DNA of 64,000 bases from Clostridiales bacterium (GCA_022508245.1 JAFLVO010000001.1:558001-622000), one strand, 5' to 3'. Positions 19,092-28,968 are shown, counted from the first letter of the stretch. A program made the numbers and translations. Notes: generated by a model from the sequence alone, not told the origin.

Positions 19092-20099
19092 ATGAAGGCA
19101 ATACGCGGAGCAACTACATTAGACATTGATAGCGCACAGCAGATTAAAGAGCGCGTCAAGGAGCTACTTGAAAGCATTTGTACACAAAATTCAATAGAAA
19201 AAGAGGATATAATTTGTATAATGTTTTCCAATACTTCCGACATCCGTTCGTATTACCCTGCAAAAGCGGCGCGCGAGTGCGGATTTTCGGGCAGTGCGCT
19301 GTATTCCTCGCTCGAACCTGAAATTGAAGGTTCGCTCGCCCTCTGCATAAGGGTAATGATGTTTGTGGACAATGATATCGTAGTGAAACCCGTATATTTG
19401 CACGGTGCGGCAAATTTGAGGAAGGATTTGACTAAAAAATACAATATTGCGCTTGACGGACCTGCAGGTAGTGGAAAGAGCACAGTTTCAAAGTTAATTG
19501 CAAAAAAACTTAATATTCTCTGTCTTGATACGGGGGCCATGTACAGGGCGTGCGGCTTAAAATGTCATTTAAGCGGCGTTTCGGTTAATGACGAAAAGGC
19601 GGTTGAAACTATTTTGAAAAACACCCAAATTACCGTAGGCTACGAGAACGGCGTTCAGATTACCTATCTTGACGGTAAGGACGTATCTTCGGATATAAGA
19701 AAACCCGAAATTTCGATGCTTGCCTCGGCGGTTTCGGCGTTTCCATACGTGCGTTATAAGATGGTGGAGGCTCAACGCGAAATAGCAAAAAAGACTTCCT
19801 GCGTGCTTGACGGTAGGGATATCGGCTCAAACGTGCTTCCCAACGCAGAATTTAAATTTTTCCTTACGGCAAAGCCCGAAATACGTGCAAAACGCAGGAT
19901 GGAAGAAAACGCAATAAAAGGCTTTACCCAACCCTTTGACGAAATTCTTGCGGATATAATTAAGCGTGACGAGCAGGATATAAATCGCGCGGTTGCTCCC
20001 CTTGTTAAGGCAGAGGATGCCGTTGAGGTAGATTCATCTTATATGAGCATTGATGAGGTCGTAAATTTCATTTTAAATAAAATACAGGAAAAAATCTGA
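19092..20099 (+). CDS. aroH-cmk: Fusion: AroH-type chorismate mutase + cytidylate kinase
   Basis: Two enzymes are joined in one uninterrupted 335-residue frame. Residues 1-115 match AroH chorismate mutase (chorismate to prephenate). They retain the equivalents of the Bacillus active-site residues: R5 in AIRGATT, E75 in LEPEIEG, R87 in CIRVMM and Y102. Residues 117-335 are CMP kinase with the P-loop ALDGPAGSGKST, LDTGAMYRA, LDGRDIG and the RRMEE lid region. There is almost no linker. In related genomes I believe these are adjacent separate genes, so fusion by loss of a stop is plausible. GGAG precedes the ATG; plsC begins one base after the stop. Confidence 0.93.
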   Translation: MKAIRGATTLDIDSAQQIKERVKELLESICTQNSIEKEDIICIMFSNTSDIRSYYPAKAARECGFSGSALYSSLEPEIEGSLALCIRVMMFVDNDIVVKPVYLHGAANLRKDLTKKYNIALDGPAGSGKSTVSKLIAKKLNILCLDTGAMYRACGLKCHLSGVSVNDEKAVETILKNTQITVGYENGVQITYLDGKDVSSDIRKPEISMLASAVSAFPYVRYKMVEAQREIAKKTSCVLDGRDIGSNVLPNAEFKFFLTAKPEIRAKRRMEENAIKGFTQPFDEILADIIKRDEQDINRAVAPLVKAEDAVEVDSSYMSIDEVVNFILNKIQEKI

Positions 20100-20100
20100 C

Positions 20101-20817
20101 ATGGAAATAAACGAAAATCAGGTTGATAAAGAGCAGGTGCCTGAAGATACGAAGAAAAATAAAAAAGTTAAACCCACTAAATTTGAAAAGTGGTTTAAAA
20201 AAATGCGTCGAATACATCGCTTTTTTATCAAGCCTTTTTATCCGTATAAAAAGCACGGACACGTTGAAAATTTCAATGACCGTTCATATATAATAGTCGG
20301 AAATCATTTAAGCGTTTTAGATGTTATTCCCGCAGCAATGTCAACCGATAAGCCGATACATTATATGGCAAAAAAAGAGTTGTTTGAAAAAGGCTTATCA
20401 AAGTGGTTTACCGCAAAGTGCGAGTGTATTCCCGTCAACCGTGACGGCAACGACGTTCGTGCAATTATGCTGTCCATGAAATATCTTAAAAGTGGCGGGA
20501 TAGTTTGCATATTTCCCGAGGGCACGAGGAATAAGACCGACCAACTGTTTCTGCCTTTTAAAAGCGGGGCAACGGCCCTTTCGATTAAAACCCGCACACC
20601 GATTATTCCCATGGTGCAGGTAACTAAAATCAAGGCGTTCAAAAAACAGCATATTTTATACGGGGAACCTTTTGAATTTACAGAATATTACGATAAAAAG
20701 CTCACTTCCGAAGATATTGCAGCCTGCGACGAAATTTTAAGACAAAAGCTTGAAGATATGTACTACGAGTTTAAAGCGACGTTGGAAAGCAAAGAGAAGA
20801 AAAAGATTAAAAAATGA
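20101..20817 (+). CDS. plsC: 1-acylglycerol-3-phosphate acyltransferase (PlsC family)
   Basis: PlsC acylates lysophosphatidic acid in phospholipid synthesis. The 238-residue protein carries the HX4D motif as NHLSVLD (about residues 62-68) and FPEGTRN (about residues 139-145), then PIIPMVQV. The N-terminal 45 residues are highly charged (many Lys and Glu), an amphipathic extension before the catalytic domain. No clear TM helix is visible, so association with the inner face of the membrane is inferred. It overlaps ispH-rpsA by four bases. Confidence 0.92.
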   Translation: MEINENQVDKEQVPEDTKKNKKVKPTKFEKWFKKMRRIHRFFIKPFYPYKKHGHVENFNDRSYIIVGNHLSVLDVIPAAMSTDKPIHYMAKKELFEKGLSKWFTAKCECIPVNRDGNDVRAIMLSMKYLKSGGIVCIFPEGTRNKTDQLFLPFKSGATALSIKTRTPIIPMVQVTKIKAFKKQHILYGEPFEFTEYYDKKLTSEDIAACDEILRQKLEDMYYEFKATLESKEKKKIKK

Positions 20818-22901
20818 GAGTAATTACGGCAAAAAGCAGCGGATTCTGTGTGGGCGTTAAGCACGCAGTAGATACGGCGCTTTCATTAGAGGGTGAAAAC
20901 GTCTACGTTTTGGGCGAAATCGTTCACAATCCGCAGGTAGTTGAAGAAATAAAAAACAAGGGCATAAAATGCGTGGAATCGCTTGAAGAAATGCCCGATA
21001 ATTGTACGGTAATTTTCCGCTCACATGGCGTTCCCGAAAACTATTACAAAGAGTGCGAAAGGCGTGGCATTAAGATTGTTGACTGCACATGTAGCTACGT
21101 CAAGCGCACGCAGAGAATAATCAAAGAACAATATGAGCTTGGCAGACAGATTGTAATTATCGGAAAACCCAACCATCCCGAGGTCTGCGGGCTTGTCGGT
21201 TGGTGCGCAAATTCCGCCTGTGTTTTAAACGAAAACGACCCGATTCCGGGCTGGCTTTCTCAAAAAGATCTGTCGGTAGTGTGCCAAACCACCTTTTCGG
21301 TAGAAAAATTTGAAAAAATAATAAAAAATATTAAAAAAGTCTGTGAAAAAACAGTTGCTGTTTTTAAGACTATTTGTTATACTACTATAGAACGGCAGAA
21401 AGAAGTTGAAGAACTTTCAAAAGTGTGTGATGCGGTTATCGTACTTGGCGGGCTGAACAGTAGTAACACCAACAAGTTATACGAAATTGCAAAAGCAAAC
21501 TGTGAAAACGTTTTCAGGCTTTCAAGTGTCGAACAATTCGATTTTAACGAGTTGAAAAAATTCAAAAGTATAGGTATTGTTTCGGGGGCGTCAACCCCGA
21601 ACGCGCAAACCCGGGAGGTTCTCTTAAAAATGGCAGAAAACACAGAAGTTAAGGCAGCGAATACTATGGAGGACATCGTTGCTAAAATCGACAGCGAGTC
21701 GAAATTCAAGAAGGGTCAGACCGTGACCGCCACCATATCGAAGGCGACGGATGACGGACTGCAAATTCTTCTTCCTTACTCCAAAAAGGAAGTCGCTTTG
21801 AGCAAGGACGAGCTTGACTGCGAAGTTTATAACGCATCGGATTACGTCGGCAAAATAGGCGAAACTATTGAATTGCTTGTTGTTGAGCTTAAGCCCAGCC
21901 TTAAACTTTCACAGAAAATGATCAAGCTCCTTGAGCAGGAAGAATCATTGGGCGAAGAGTTAAAGGGCGGAAAAGAATTCTCCGTTGTTTGCACAGGATA
22001 TAATAAAGGCGGACTCGTAGGTAGGTTGGGTACATATTCGGTATTTGTTCCCGCCAAGGAAATTCGTCCCGGATTTGTCAAAGACTTATCTAAGTATGAA
22101 GGTAAAACTCTCCGTCTTCGCGCAATCGATGTTAAGAAGAACGAGAAGAGAAAGGAAATAATAGCTTCACAGCGTGTCATACTTCAGGAGGAGTTCGACG
22201 CAAAAGCGGCGGCAAAAGCTGAAAAAGAGGAAGCATTTTTTGCGAGCATTGCCGTCGGCGACGTAGTCGAAGGTAAAGTTGAGCGTGTAACAGACTTCGG
22301 TGCTTTCGTTTCGGTAAACGGTTTTGACTGCCTTGCTCATATTTCCGATTTGAGCTGGACAAGCATTGAAAAAGTAACCGACGTTCTTGAAATCGGCAAT
22401 ACTTATTCTTTCAAAGTTCTTCGTATAGACAGTGCGAAGAAGAAAGTCTCAATAGGTTATAAACAGCTTCAGCCCCAGCCTTGGGACTTGGTAGAAGAAA
22501 AATATCACGTTGACGATGTAATTCACGGCAAGGTGGTAAGAATTGTTCCTTTTGGCGCATTTATCGAAGTTGAAAAGGGAATTGATGGGCTTGTTCACGT
22601 TTCTCAAATCAGCCACGAGAGAATTGAAACTCCCGCAACCTGCCTCAACGTGGGAGACGAGGTTGATGCAAAGATTATAGCAATCAATGCAGAAGCAAAA
22701 AAGATGAACCTCTCCATAAAGGCACTCTTACCCGAAGGCGAGAAAAAGAGACCTCAAAAGGTTGAAGAGGGCGAAGAGGGACACGCACCCAAGAGAACCC
22801 GCGTTCCTAAGAAGACGGAAGACGATGAAGTTTCATCTTGGAACGAGGGCAGCATTGCAGGAACGTCCATTGCAGATTTGCTTGCAAACGCTAAAAAGTA
22901 A
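20814..22901 (+). CDS. ispH-rpsA: Fusion: IspH (HMBPP reductase) + ribosomal protein S1-like domains
   Basis: A 695-residue bifunctional protein known from Clostridia. Residues 1-about 280 are IspH, the [4Fe-4S] enzyme that makes IPP and DMAPP. The three cluster cysteines sit in GFCVGVKHA, DCTCSYVKR and KTICYTTIERQ. From about residue 298 there are four S1 RNA-binding repeats. The first is degenerate; the last two are canonical, with GKVERVTDFGAFVSV and GKVVRIVPFGAFIEV. The C-terminal tail is acidic and lysine-rich. It is the last gene of its operon and is followed by a strong terminator. The fused S1 part may be this organism's ribosomal S1. Confidence 0.96.
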   Translation: MRVITAKSSGFCVGVKHAVDTALSLEGENVYVLGEIVHNPQVVEEIKNKGIKCVESLEEMPDNCTVIFRSHGVPENYYKECERRGIKIVDCTCSYVKRTQRIIKEQYELGRQIVIIGKPNHPEVCGLVGWCANSACVLNENDPIPGWLSQKDLSVVCQTTFSVEKFEKIIKNIKKVCEKTVAVFKTICYTTIERQKEVEELSKVCDAVIVLGGLNSSNTNKLYEIAKANCENVFRLSSVEQFDFNELKKFKSIGIVSGASTPNAQTREVLLKMAENTEVKAANTMEDIVAKIDSESKFKKGQTVTATISKATDDGLQILLPYSKKEVALSKDELDCEVYNASDYVGKIGETIELLVVELKPSLKLSQKMIKLLEQEESLGEELKGGKEFSVVCTGYNKGGLVGRLGTYSVFVPAKEIRPGFVKDLSKYEGKTLRLRAIDVKKNEKRKEIIASQRVILQEEFDAKAAAKAEKEEAFFASIAVGDVVEGKVERVTDFGAFVSVNGFDCLAHISDLSWTSIEKVTDVLEIGNTYSFKVLRIDSAKKKVSIGYKQLQPQPWDLVEEKYHVDDVIHGKVVRIVPFGAFIEVEKGIDGLVHVSQISHERIETPATCLNVGDEVDAKIIAINAEAKKMNLSIKALLPEGEKKRPQKVEEGEEGHAPKRTRVPKKTEDDEVSSWNEGSIAGTSIADLLANAKK

Positions 22902-22923
22902 AACTGTAACTGTAATTTTAATG

Positions 22924-22952
22924 AAGGCGAGGAAATTCCTCGCCTTTATTGT
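22924..22952 (+). terminator. Intrinsic terminator after ispH-rpsA
   Basis: AAGGCGAGG pairs with CCTCGCCTT around a short AAATT loop, followed by TATTGTT. It closes the flavoprotein-to-ispH operon. Confidence 0.85.
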
Positions 22953-22955
22953 TAC

Positions 22956-22984
22956 TTGCAGAGATAGATTTTTTGTGCTATAGT
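22956..22984 (+). promoter_or_regulatory. Promoter of the DUF4375-like gene
   Basis: TTGCAG and TATAGT are separated by exactly 17 bases, directly after the preceding terminator. The ribosome-binding site AAAGGAGAG follows at 22997-23005. Confidence 0.75.
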
Positions 22985-23016
22985 ATTTAGCGGAGTAAAG
23001 GAGAGTTAATAAGATT

Positions 23017-23859
23017 ATGGGTTTAGCTGATAAATTAGATATAAATAAATTTGCAGACATTTCATTTGAGCTATATCGAAACAAATTCACTTCTGAATTA
23101 ACCGAAAAAGAAAAACAAGATATTGCGCAGTTTATGGCTTATTTAGTCTCTGTTCCAAGCCAACTAAATGATGAATTTTGTGAATTTCTTTTTCAGGGGA
23201 TACAGTTATATTCGGTAATCGCAAGCATATTGTTTGCATCTATGAACAATATCAAAAAATTCGATATAACTGCAAAATATCAAATACTCAAAAAGGAAAG
23301 CAAGTATACTCTTAAACCTTTAAATGTATTGAATGCGATTTGTGATATATACGATATTAAAATAGTCGAGAAGATAAGATTATTCGGTAAAGATAAAGTT
23401 CAACTTGAGTTTCCCAAAGGTTTCAGAGCGAGAATTGCAAAAGAATCACTATCTCTTCCTAATGAAATAAAAATAACAGACAAATCTCTGTCAAATGCTT
23501 ATGATGATTTCGTAAATTGGTGGTCAAGCTGCGACGAGGACGAGATTTCATGCAACGAAATATTATTCGGCGCATATCAAATTATGTGGTTTTATAATGA
23601 GGTATGTAACGGAGGGTTTGACCAATTCTGGGACTTTGCAGAAAATTCCGAATGGGATTTTAATCAGATGCAAAGAACTTTTAAAAAAATGCTTCCTGCA
23701 GATTTTTATGTATTGTTTGATAAAGCATTTAAAGAACATTTAAAGGGAAAAGATTGTGAAAATTTCAATTCAGACTTTGACTATGATAAAATGGAAAATG
23801 AAATCTTACCGCAAATTGCAAAAACCGTTATGGATATAATTAATCAAAAAGATAACTAA
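23017..23859 (+). CDS. DUF4375 (DMP19-like) domain protein, function unknown
   Basis: A 280-residue soluble protein. The C-terminal part (about residues 165-278) contains FYNEVCNGGFDQFWDFAEN, the hallmark of the DUF4375/DMP19 family. The N-terminal 160 residues I do not recognise. The gene is visibly more AT-rich than the operons on either side, has its own promoter and ribosome-binding site, and stands alone between two housekeeping units. This suggests an accessory gene acquired separately. DMP19-like proteins are often DNA-mimic or immunity-related candidates, but nothing in this sequence proves such a role. Confidence 0.75.
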   Translation: MGLADKLDINKFADISFELYRNKFTSELTEKEKQDIAQFMAYLVSVPSQLNDEFCEFLFQGIQLYSVIASILFASMNNIKKFDITAKYQILKKESKYTLKPLNVLNAICDIYDIKIVEKIRLFGKDKVQLEFPKGFRARIAKESLSLPNEIKITDKSLSNAYDDFVNWWSSCDEDEISCNEILFGAYQIMWFYNEVCNGGFDQFWDFAENSEWDFNQMQRTFKKMLPADFYVLFDKAFKEHLKGKDCENFNSDFDYDKMENEILPQIAKTVMDIINQKDN

Positions 23860-23959
23860 CTCAAAATTTAGCAGAGATTTTATGTGAAAACGACCTAAAC
23901 GCGCTTTAAACAATATAAAACGGTTTATAAATATACTGAATACTCGTAAGGAGGCTAAA

Positions 23960-25783
23960 ATGAAAAAAGAAGGTAATATTAAGATTTCAAGCGAAAATAT
24001 GATGCCCATAATCAAAAAATGGCTCTATTCGGATAAGGACATTTTTTTAAGAGAGATTGTTGCAAACGGCATCGACGCTATTACAAAATATCAAAAGCTC
24101 GTTACAATGGGCGAGGCTGCGGAGAGTACAGAGGAGTACTGCGTTAAAATTTCCGTTGATAAAAAAGCAAAGACCTTGACTGTCGAGGACAACGGCCTGG
24201 GTATGACGCAGGACGAAGTTGAAAATTATATTACCCAAATTGCCTTTTCGGGCGCATCCGATTTCCTTGAAAAATATGAAAAAGCGGGCGGCGACGGAAT
24301 AATAGGGCATTTTGGACTCGGTTTCTATTCTGCCTATATGGTTTCCGAAAACGTTGAAATCTTTACAAAGTCATACAAGGACGAGCCCGCCGTTCATTGG
24401 GAGTCTGACGGCAATTCGACTTACTCTATCGAGGACTGCGACAAGCAAGAGCGCGGCACGAAGATAGTTATGCACATTGCGGCGGAAGAAAAAGAATTTT
24501 TGGACGAGAATACTATTAAAAATCTCGTTAAAAAATATTGCTCGTTTATGCCGTACAACGTCTACGTTTCGTATAAAGGCGACGGCAAGGACGAGCCTTT
24601 GAACACGACGTTGCCACTCTATGCAAAAGCCCCCAAAGATTGCAGCGACGAAGACTACAAAAAATTCTATACCGATACGTTTTTGGACTTTAACGAGCCC
24701 ATTTTTTGGGTTCATCTGAATATGGACTATCCGTTCAGACTAAAGGGAATACTCTATTTCCCCAAAGTTAAAAATAAGTTGGAGCTGGAACGGGGCAAGG
24801 TAAAGCTTTATTGTAATCAAGTTTTCATTGCCGACAATATTAAGGAAGTTATACCAGAATTTTTAATGCTTTTGAACGGTGTTATTGACTGCCCCGATAT
24901 ACCTTTAAACGTCTCGCGCAGCTTTTTGCAAAATGACAGACAAGTTCAGAAGATAAGCAAGCATATTACCAAGAAAGTTGCGGATAAGCTCATTTCTCTT
25001 TTCAAAAATGACCGAACCAAGTTTGAAGAGTGCTGGGGCGACGTAGCAAATTTCGTTAAATTTGGCTGCATTAAGGACGAGGATTTCTACGATAAAGTCA
25101 AAGATATAATTATATATAAAGACCTTGACGGCAAGTTCTTAAATTTTAAAGAGCTATTAAAAGATGATGATTCTCAACCCGAAAAAGAAGAAAAGACGGA
25201 GGAGAATAAAAAGCCGACCACCGTATACTACGTATCAGATGAACAACAGCAAGCCCAGTATATAAAGCTGTTCAAGGGTGAGGGACTCAACGCCATTTTG
25301 TGCGATAACTTTATTGACCCGCATTTTTTAAGCTTTCTCGAATACAAAATGCCGTCAAAGCTCAACTTCAAACGCATAGATGCAGACGTAGACGGGGCAC
25401 TCAAAAAAGAAGATTCTGCCGAGGACAGCGTCATCTGCGACATTTTTAAAAATGCACTTAATAACGATAAATTGACAGTCAAAACCGAAAATCTTAAAGA
25501 TACAGCAACTCCCGCGATTATAGTAGTGGACGAGTATATGCGCCGTTACAGTGAAATGGGTCAATATTACGGTATGAGCGAGGGAGAACCCAGCAAAACA
25601 GTTATTGTCAACCTTTCATGCCCCGTAATTGCGGGGATTAAAGAGCTTGACGAGGAAAAGCAGAAATTCGTTGCCAATTACGTTTATCTATTGGCACTTT
25701 CCTCATTTAAAAAACTTTCTAGCGAAGAACTTGAAAAATTCCTTGCGGCAAATATTCAGCTTCTTGAAAGTTATACAAAATAA
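23960..25783 (+). CDS. htpG: Molecular chaperone HtpG (Hsp90 family)
   Basis: HtpG is the bacterial Hsp90, an ATP-dependent homodimeric chaperone. The N-terminal GHKL domain has LREIVANGIDAITKYQKL (residues 32-49), DNGLGM and GHFGLGFYSAYMV; the middle domain has PLNVSRSFLQND. The first motif is altered from the usual LRELISNASDALDKIR, but the catalytic Glu and the Asn and Asp are kept. At 607 residues it is a little shorter than E. coli HtpG. AAGGAGG precedes the ATG, and a strong hairpin terminator follows. The 100 bases before the gene hold no clear consensus promoter. Confidence 0.96.
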   Translation: MKKEGNIKISSENMMPIIKKWLYSDKDIFLREIVANGIDAITKYQKLVTMGEAAESTEEYCVKISVDKKAKTLTVEDNGLGMTQDEVENYITQIAFSGASDFLEKYEKAGGDGIIGHFGLGFYSAYMVSENVEIFTKSYKDEPAVHWESDGNSTYSIEDCDKQERGTKIVMHIAAEEKEFLDENTIKNLVKKYCSFMPYNVYVSYKGDGKDEPLNTTLPLYAKAPKDCSDEDYKKFYTDTFLDFNEPIFWVHLNMDYPFRLKGILYFPKVKNKLELERGKVKLYCNQVFIADNIKEVIPEFLMLLNGVIDCPDIPLNVSRSFLQNDRQVQKISKHITKKVADKLISLFKNDRTKFEECWGDVANFVKFGCIKDEDFYDKVKDIIIYKDLDGKFLNFKELLKDDDSQPEKEEKTEENKKPTTVYYVSDEQQQAQYIKLFKGEGLNAILCDNFIDPHFLSFLEYKMPSKLNFKRIDADVDGALKKEDSAEDSVICDIFKNALNNDKLTVKTENLKDTATPAIIVVDEYMRRYSEMGQYYGMSEGEPSKTVIVNLSCPVIAGIKELDEEKQKFVANYVYLLALSSFKKLSSEELEKFLAANIQLLESYTK

Positions 25784-25797
25784 AACCAAATAATTAT

Positions 25798-25838
25798 AAA
25801 AAAGAGCAAATATCGGAAAAATATTTGCTCTTTTTTAT
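25798..25838. terminator. Intrinsic terminator after htpG
   Basis: A 13-bp AT-rich stem, AAAGAGCAAATAT / ATATTTGCTCTTT, is flanked by A and T runs. It can work in both directions but follows htpG. Confidence 0.9.
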
Positions 25839-25847
25839 ATTACAGTC

Positions 25848-25876
25848 TTGAAAAAATATTCATTTTATGATAAAAT
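25848..25876 (+). promoter_or_regulatory. Promoter of the glycogen operon
   Basis: TTGAAA and TAAAAT are separated by exactly 17 bases. The -10 ends only nine bases before the glgB ATG, so the predicted transcript would have almost no leader. Confidence 0.65.
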
Positions 25877-25885
25877 TATTTAGGT

Positions 25886-27730
25886 ATGGTTAAAAGTGCG
25901 CACGATAATTGTTTGTTGAAAAATTTCCACAGCGGAAATTGCTTTTATGCTTACAATTTTTTCGGGTGCAATAAAGCGGAAAACGGTAGTTACGTTTTCA
26001 GGGTTTGGGCTCCGCACGCAAGGAAAGTCTATCTTTGCAAGTCAGACTTAAAGCTTGAAATGAGCCTTTTAAGCGATGGCGAAAGCTATGAAATTTACTG
26101 CAAAGCAGAAGTCGGTGAAAGGTATAATTTCCTTATAGAAACGCACGACGGACGCTCGCTTTTAAAAGCAGACCCGTACGCTTTCCAGTCGGATTATCCA
26201 AATTCTTTTGCCTCGGTTGTCTGCGATTTGGATAAGACCTCGGATTATTCGCCGCTTTTTGAAGAACAGACCACGGCACAGCCGGTTAATATATATGAAG
26301 TAAATTTGCTGTCTTGGAAAAGGCATTCGGACAACTCGTATTATACCTACGAAGATCTTGAAAAAGAGCTTGTGCCGTACGTAAAGGAAATGGGATATAC
26401 CCACGTTGAATTTATGCCGATTACAGAATTTCCTTTCGACGGGTCATGGGGTTATCAGGTTACAGGATATTTTTCGGTAACTTCGCGTCTTGGGTCTCCC
26501 GCGCAATTTAAAAGGCTTATCGATGCATTTCATGCAAGCTCAATTAAAGTTATTTTGGATTGGGTTCCCGCGCATTTCCCCAAAGACGAGTGGGCATTGT
26601 ACGAATTTGACGGACAACCCCTGTACGAAAGTCCGCTGTGGGATAGAATGGAGCACAGAAACTGGGGTACGCGCAAGTTTGATTTCGGAAAAGGGGAAGT
26701 TGACAGCTTTTTGCTATCAAGCGCTTATTTTTTCTTTGATAAGTACCGTGTTGACGGTTTGAGAGTGGACGCCGTGGCCTCTATGCTCTATCTTGACTAC
26801 GATAGACCAGCGGGGGATTATACTCCAAATATCTACGGTGACAGCAGAAATTTAGAAGCTATTGAATTTATTAAAAAGTTCAACAAAATAATTAAAGGTA
26901 ACTTTAAAGGTGCAATTACGGTAGCCGAGGAGTCAACTGCATTCGACGGAGTAACGAAAGCAGTCGAAAAGGGCGGACTCGGGTTTGACTATAAATGGAA
27001 TATGGGCTGGATGAATGATACGCTGTTTTATTGCAGAGAGGACCCTTATTTCAGAAATTATCATCACGATAAAATTACATTTTCGCTTGTCTACGCTTTT
27101 TCCGAAAACTATATTTTGCCTCTATCTCACGACGAGGTCGTACACGTAAAGGGTTCCATAATAAATAAAATGCCGGGCGAATATGAAAACAAGTTTGCAG
27201 GCGAGCGCGCGCTTCTTGGCTATATGTATGCACACCCCGGGAAAAAGCTCAATTTTATGGGCTATGAAGTGGCGCAGTTTAAAGAGTGGGATTACCGTGC
27301 GCAGATAGAGTATTTTTTAACGGAATTTGAGCTTCATGCCAAAATGCATACCTTTGTAAAAGACTTGAATTTATTTTACAGAGACTGCAACCCTCTATAC
27401 GAGGTGGACGGCAGTTGGGACGGCTTTGAGTGGCTTGTTGTAGACGACAGGACTAATAACGTTGTTGCGTTTTCCCGCTATGGAAGGGACGGACAGAGTA
27501 TAACGGCAATAATAAATTTTTCGGGTATACCGCAACTTGGTTACACAATTGGAATAGAACGGGGTAAATACCTTGTGGTTTTCAATACCGACGATAAAAA
27601 ATACGGCGGAGAAGGAAAGCTTAAAAAGAAAGTTTTCAAAACAAAAAAACAATCAAGTCACGGCAAGAAATATTCAATTACCGTTGATATTCCGAAGCTG
27701 ACTTGTGTGTATTTAAAAAATGAAAAATAA
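25886..27730 (+). CDS. glgB: 1,4-alpha-glucan branching enzyme
   Basis: GlgB (GH13) makes alpha-1,6 branches in glycogen. A CBM48-like N-terminal domain (YVFRVWAPHARKVYL, about residues 36-50) precedes the barrel. The barrel has DWVPAHFPKDEWALYEFDG, the nucleophile in DGLRVDAVASMLYLDY, the acid/base Glu in VAEES, and LPLSHDEVVH. At 614 residues it is the short form. No Shine-Dalgarno precedes the ATG, and the -10 box lies nine bases upstream, which suggests a leaderless mRNA. The next in-frame starts are TTG codons 9-10 residues in, also without a ribosome-binding site. It opens the glgBCDAP operon. Confidence 0.95.
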   Translation: MVKSAHDNCLLKNFHSGNCFYAYNFFGCNKAENGSYVFRVWAPHARKVYLCKSDLKLEMSLLSDGESYEIYCKAEVGERYNFLIETHDGRSLLKADPYAFQSDYPNSFASVVCDLDKTSDYSPLFEEQTTAQPVNIYEVNLLSWKRHSDNSYYTYEDLEKELVPYVKEMGYTHVEFMPITEFPFDGSWGYQVTGYFSVTSRLGSPAQFKRLIDAFHASSIKVILDWVPAHFPKDEWALYEFDGQPLYESPLWDRMEHRNWGTRKFDFGKGEVDSFLLSSAYFFFDKYRVDGLRVDAVASMLYLDYDRPAGDYTPNIYGDSRNLEAIEFIKKFNKIIKGNFKGAITVAEESTAFDGVTKAVEKGGLGFDYKWNMGWMNDTLFYCREDPYFRNYHHDKITFSLVYAFSENYILPLSHDEVVHVKGSIINKMPGEYENKFAGERALLGYMYAHPGKKLNFMGYEVAQFKEWDYRAQIEYFLTEFELHAKMHTFVKDLNLFYRDCNPLYEVDGSWDGFEWLVVDDRTNNVVAFSRYGRDGQSITAIINFSGIPQLGYTIGIERGKYLVVFNTDDKKYGGEGKLKKKVFKTKKQSSHGKKYSITVDIPKLTCVYLKNEK

Positions 27731-27750
27731 TTTATGGGGGATTATAGCAA

Positions 27751-28968
27751 ATGCTTAGAAAAAAAGAGTGCGTTGCAATGTTGCTTGCCGGCGGTCAGGG
27801 AAGCAGATTATACGCTTTGACAAGCAATATAGCTAAACCTGCAGTTTCTTTCGGCGCAAAGTACAGAATAATAGACTTTCCGCTTTCAAACTGCATAAAC
27901 TCGGGAATTGATACTGTCGGCGTTCTTACGCAGTATCAGCCTTTGGTTCTCAATGAATACGTGGGCAACGGACAGCCGTGGGATTTAGATAGAACATTCG
28001 GAGGCGTTCATATACTTTCGCCTTACGAAGCAAAAACGGATACTTCCTGGTACAAGGGTACGGCTAACGCTATCTATCAGAACATCAGATTTATGAAGAT
28101 GTACGACCCCGAATATGTTCTTATTCTTTCGGGCGATCATATCTATAAAATGGACTATGCAAAGATGATTGCCGCACATAAAGAGGCAAAAGCAGACTGC
28201 ACTATTGCTTGCATGAGAGTGCCCATGAAAGAGGCTTCTAGGTTTGGTATTCTCAATACGAACCCCGACGGCACAATATACGAATTTGAAGAAAAACCCG
28301 CCAACCCCAAGAATGATTTGGCGTCTATGGGCATATACGTCTTTACTGCGTCCAAGCTATTTAAATATCTCGAGTTGGATGATAAAGACCCTAACTCCGA
28401 TAAAGACTTCGGCAAAAACGTTCTGCCTGCAATGCTTAAAGCAGGGGAGAAAATGTTCTCTTACCGCTTTGATGGCTATTGGAAGGACGTCGGAACCATC
28501 AGCTCGCTTTGGGAAGCTAATATGGACCTTTTAGGCGTTGTTCCAAACTTCGAGCTCTCTGACAGAGACAAAGTTATACACTCAAGGAGCCCGCTTGCGC
28601 CTCCTGCATTTATTGAGGGCGAGGTTATTAACTCAATCGTTGCAACCGGCGGTGAGATAGACGGCAAGGTAGTCAATTCGGTTATCGGCACTAACTGCGT
28701 TATTGAAAAGGGTGCAGAGGTCGTCGATTGCGTGCTTATGGGCAATATCGTAGTCAAGGCGGGAGCTAAACTTAACTATGCCATTATTGACGAGGAAGTA
28801 ACAATCGGGGAAAAGGCGGTCATTGGAGCACCTATAGAAGAAGCTCAAAAAACGGGTGGTAAGACTGCCGGAATTGCCGTATTGGGTCGCGGAATCACCG
28901 TTTGCAAAAACGGCAAGGTTTGCGCAGGCGAAATTGTTGACAGCAATGTCACAGTAAAGAACGTATAA
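27751..28968 (+). CDS. glgC: Glucose-1-phosphate adenylyltransferase, catalytic subunit
   Basis: GlgC makes ADP-glucose from ATP and glucose-1-phosphate, the committed step of glycogen synthesis. The 405-residue protein has the nucleotide loop [13 protein letters not shown] (residues 12-24), [20 protein letters not shown], the sugar-binding EFEEKP and SMGIYVF. A left-handed beta-helix follows in the C-terminal third. A GGGGGA ribosome-binding site lies upstream. It is followed 13 bases later by glgD. Confidence 0.97.
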   Translation: MLRKKECVAMLLAGGQGSRLYALTSNIAKPAVSFGAKYRIIDFPLSNCINSGIDTVGVLTQYQPLVLNEYVGNGQPWDLDRTFGGVHILSPYEAKTDTSWYKGTANAIYQNIRFMKMYDPEYVLILSGDHIYKMDYAKMIAAHKEAKADCTIACMRVPMKEASRFGILNTNPDGTIYEFEEKPANPKNDLASMGIYVFTASKLFKYLELDDKDPNSDKDFGKNVLPAMLKAGEKMFSYRFDGYWKDVGTISSLWEANMDLLGVVPNFELSDRDKVIHSRSPLAPPAFIEGEVINSIVATGGEIDGKVVNSVIGTNCVIEKGAEVVDCVLMGNIVVKAGAKLNYAIIDEEVTIGEKAVIGAPIEEAQKTGGKTAGIAVLGRGITVCKNGKVCAGEIVDSNVTVKNV

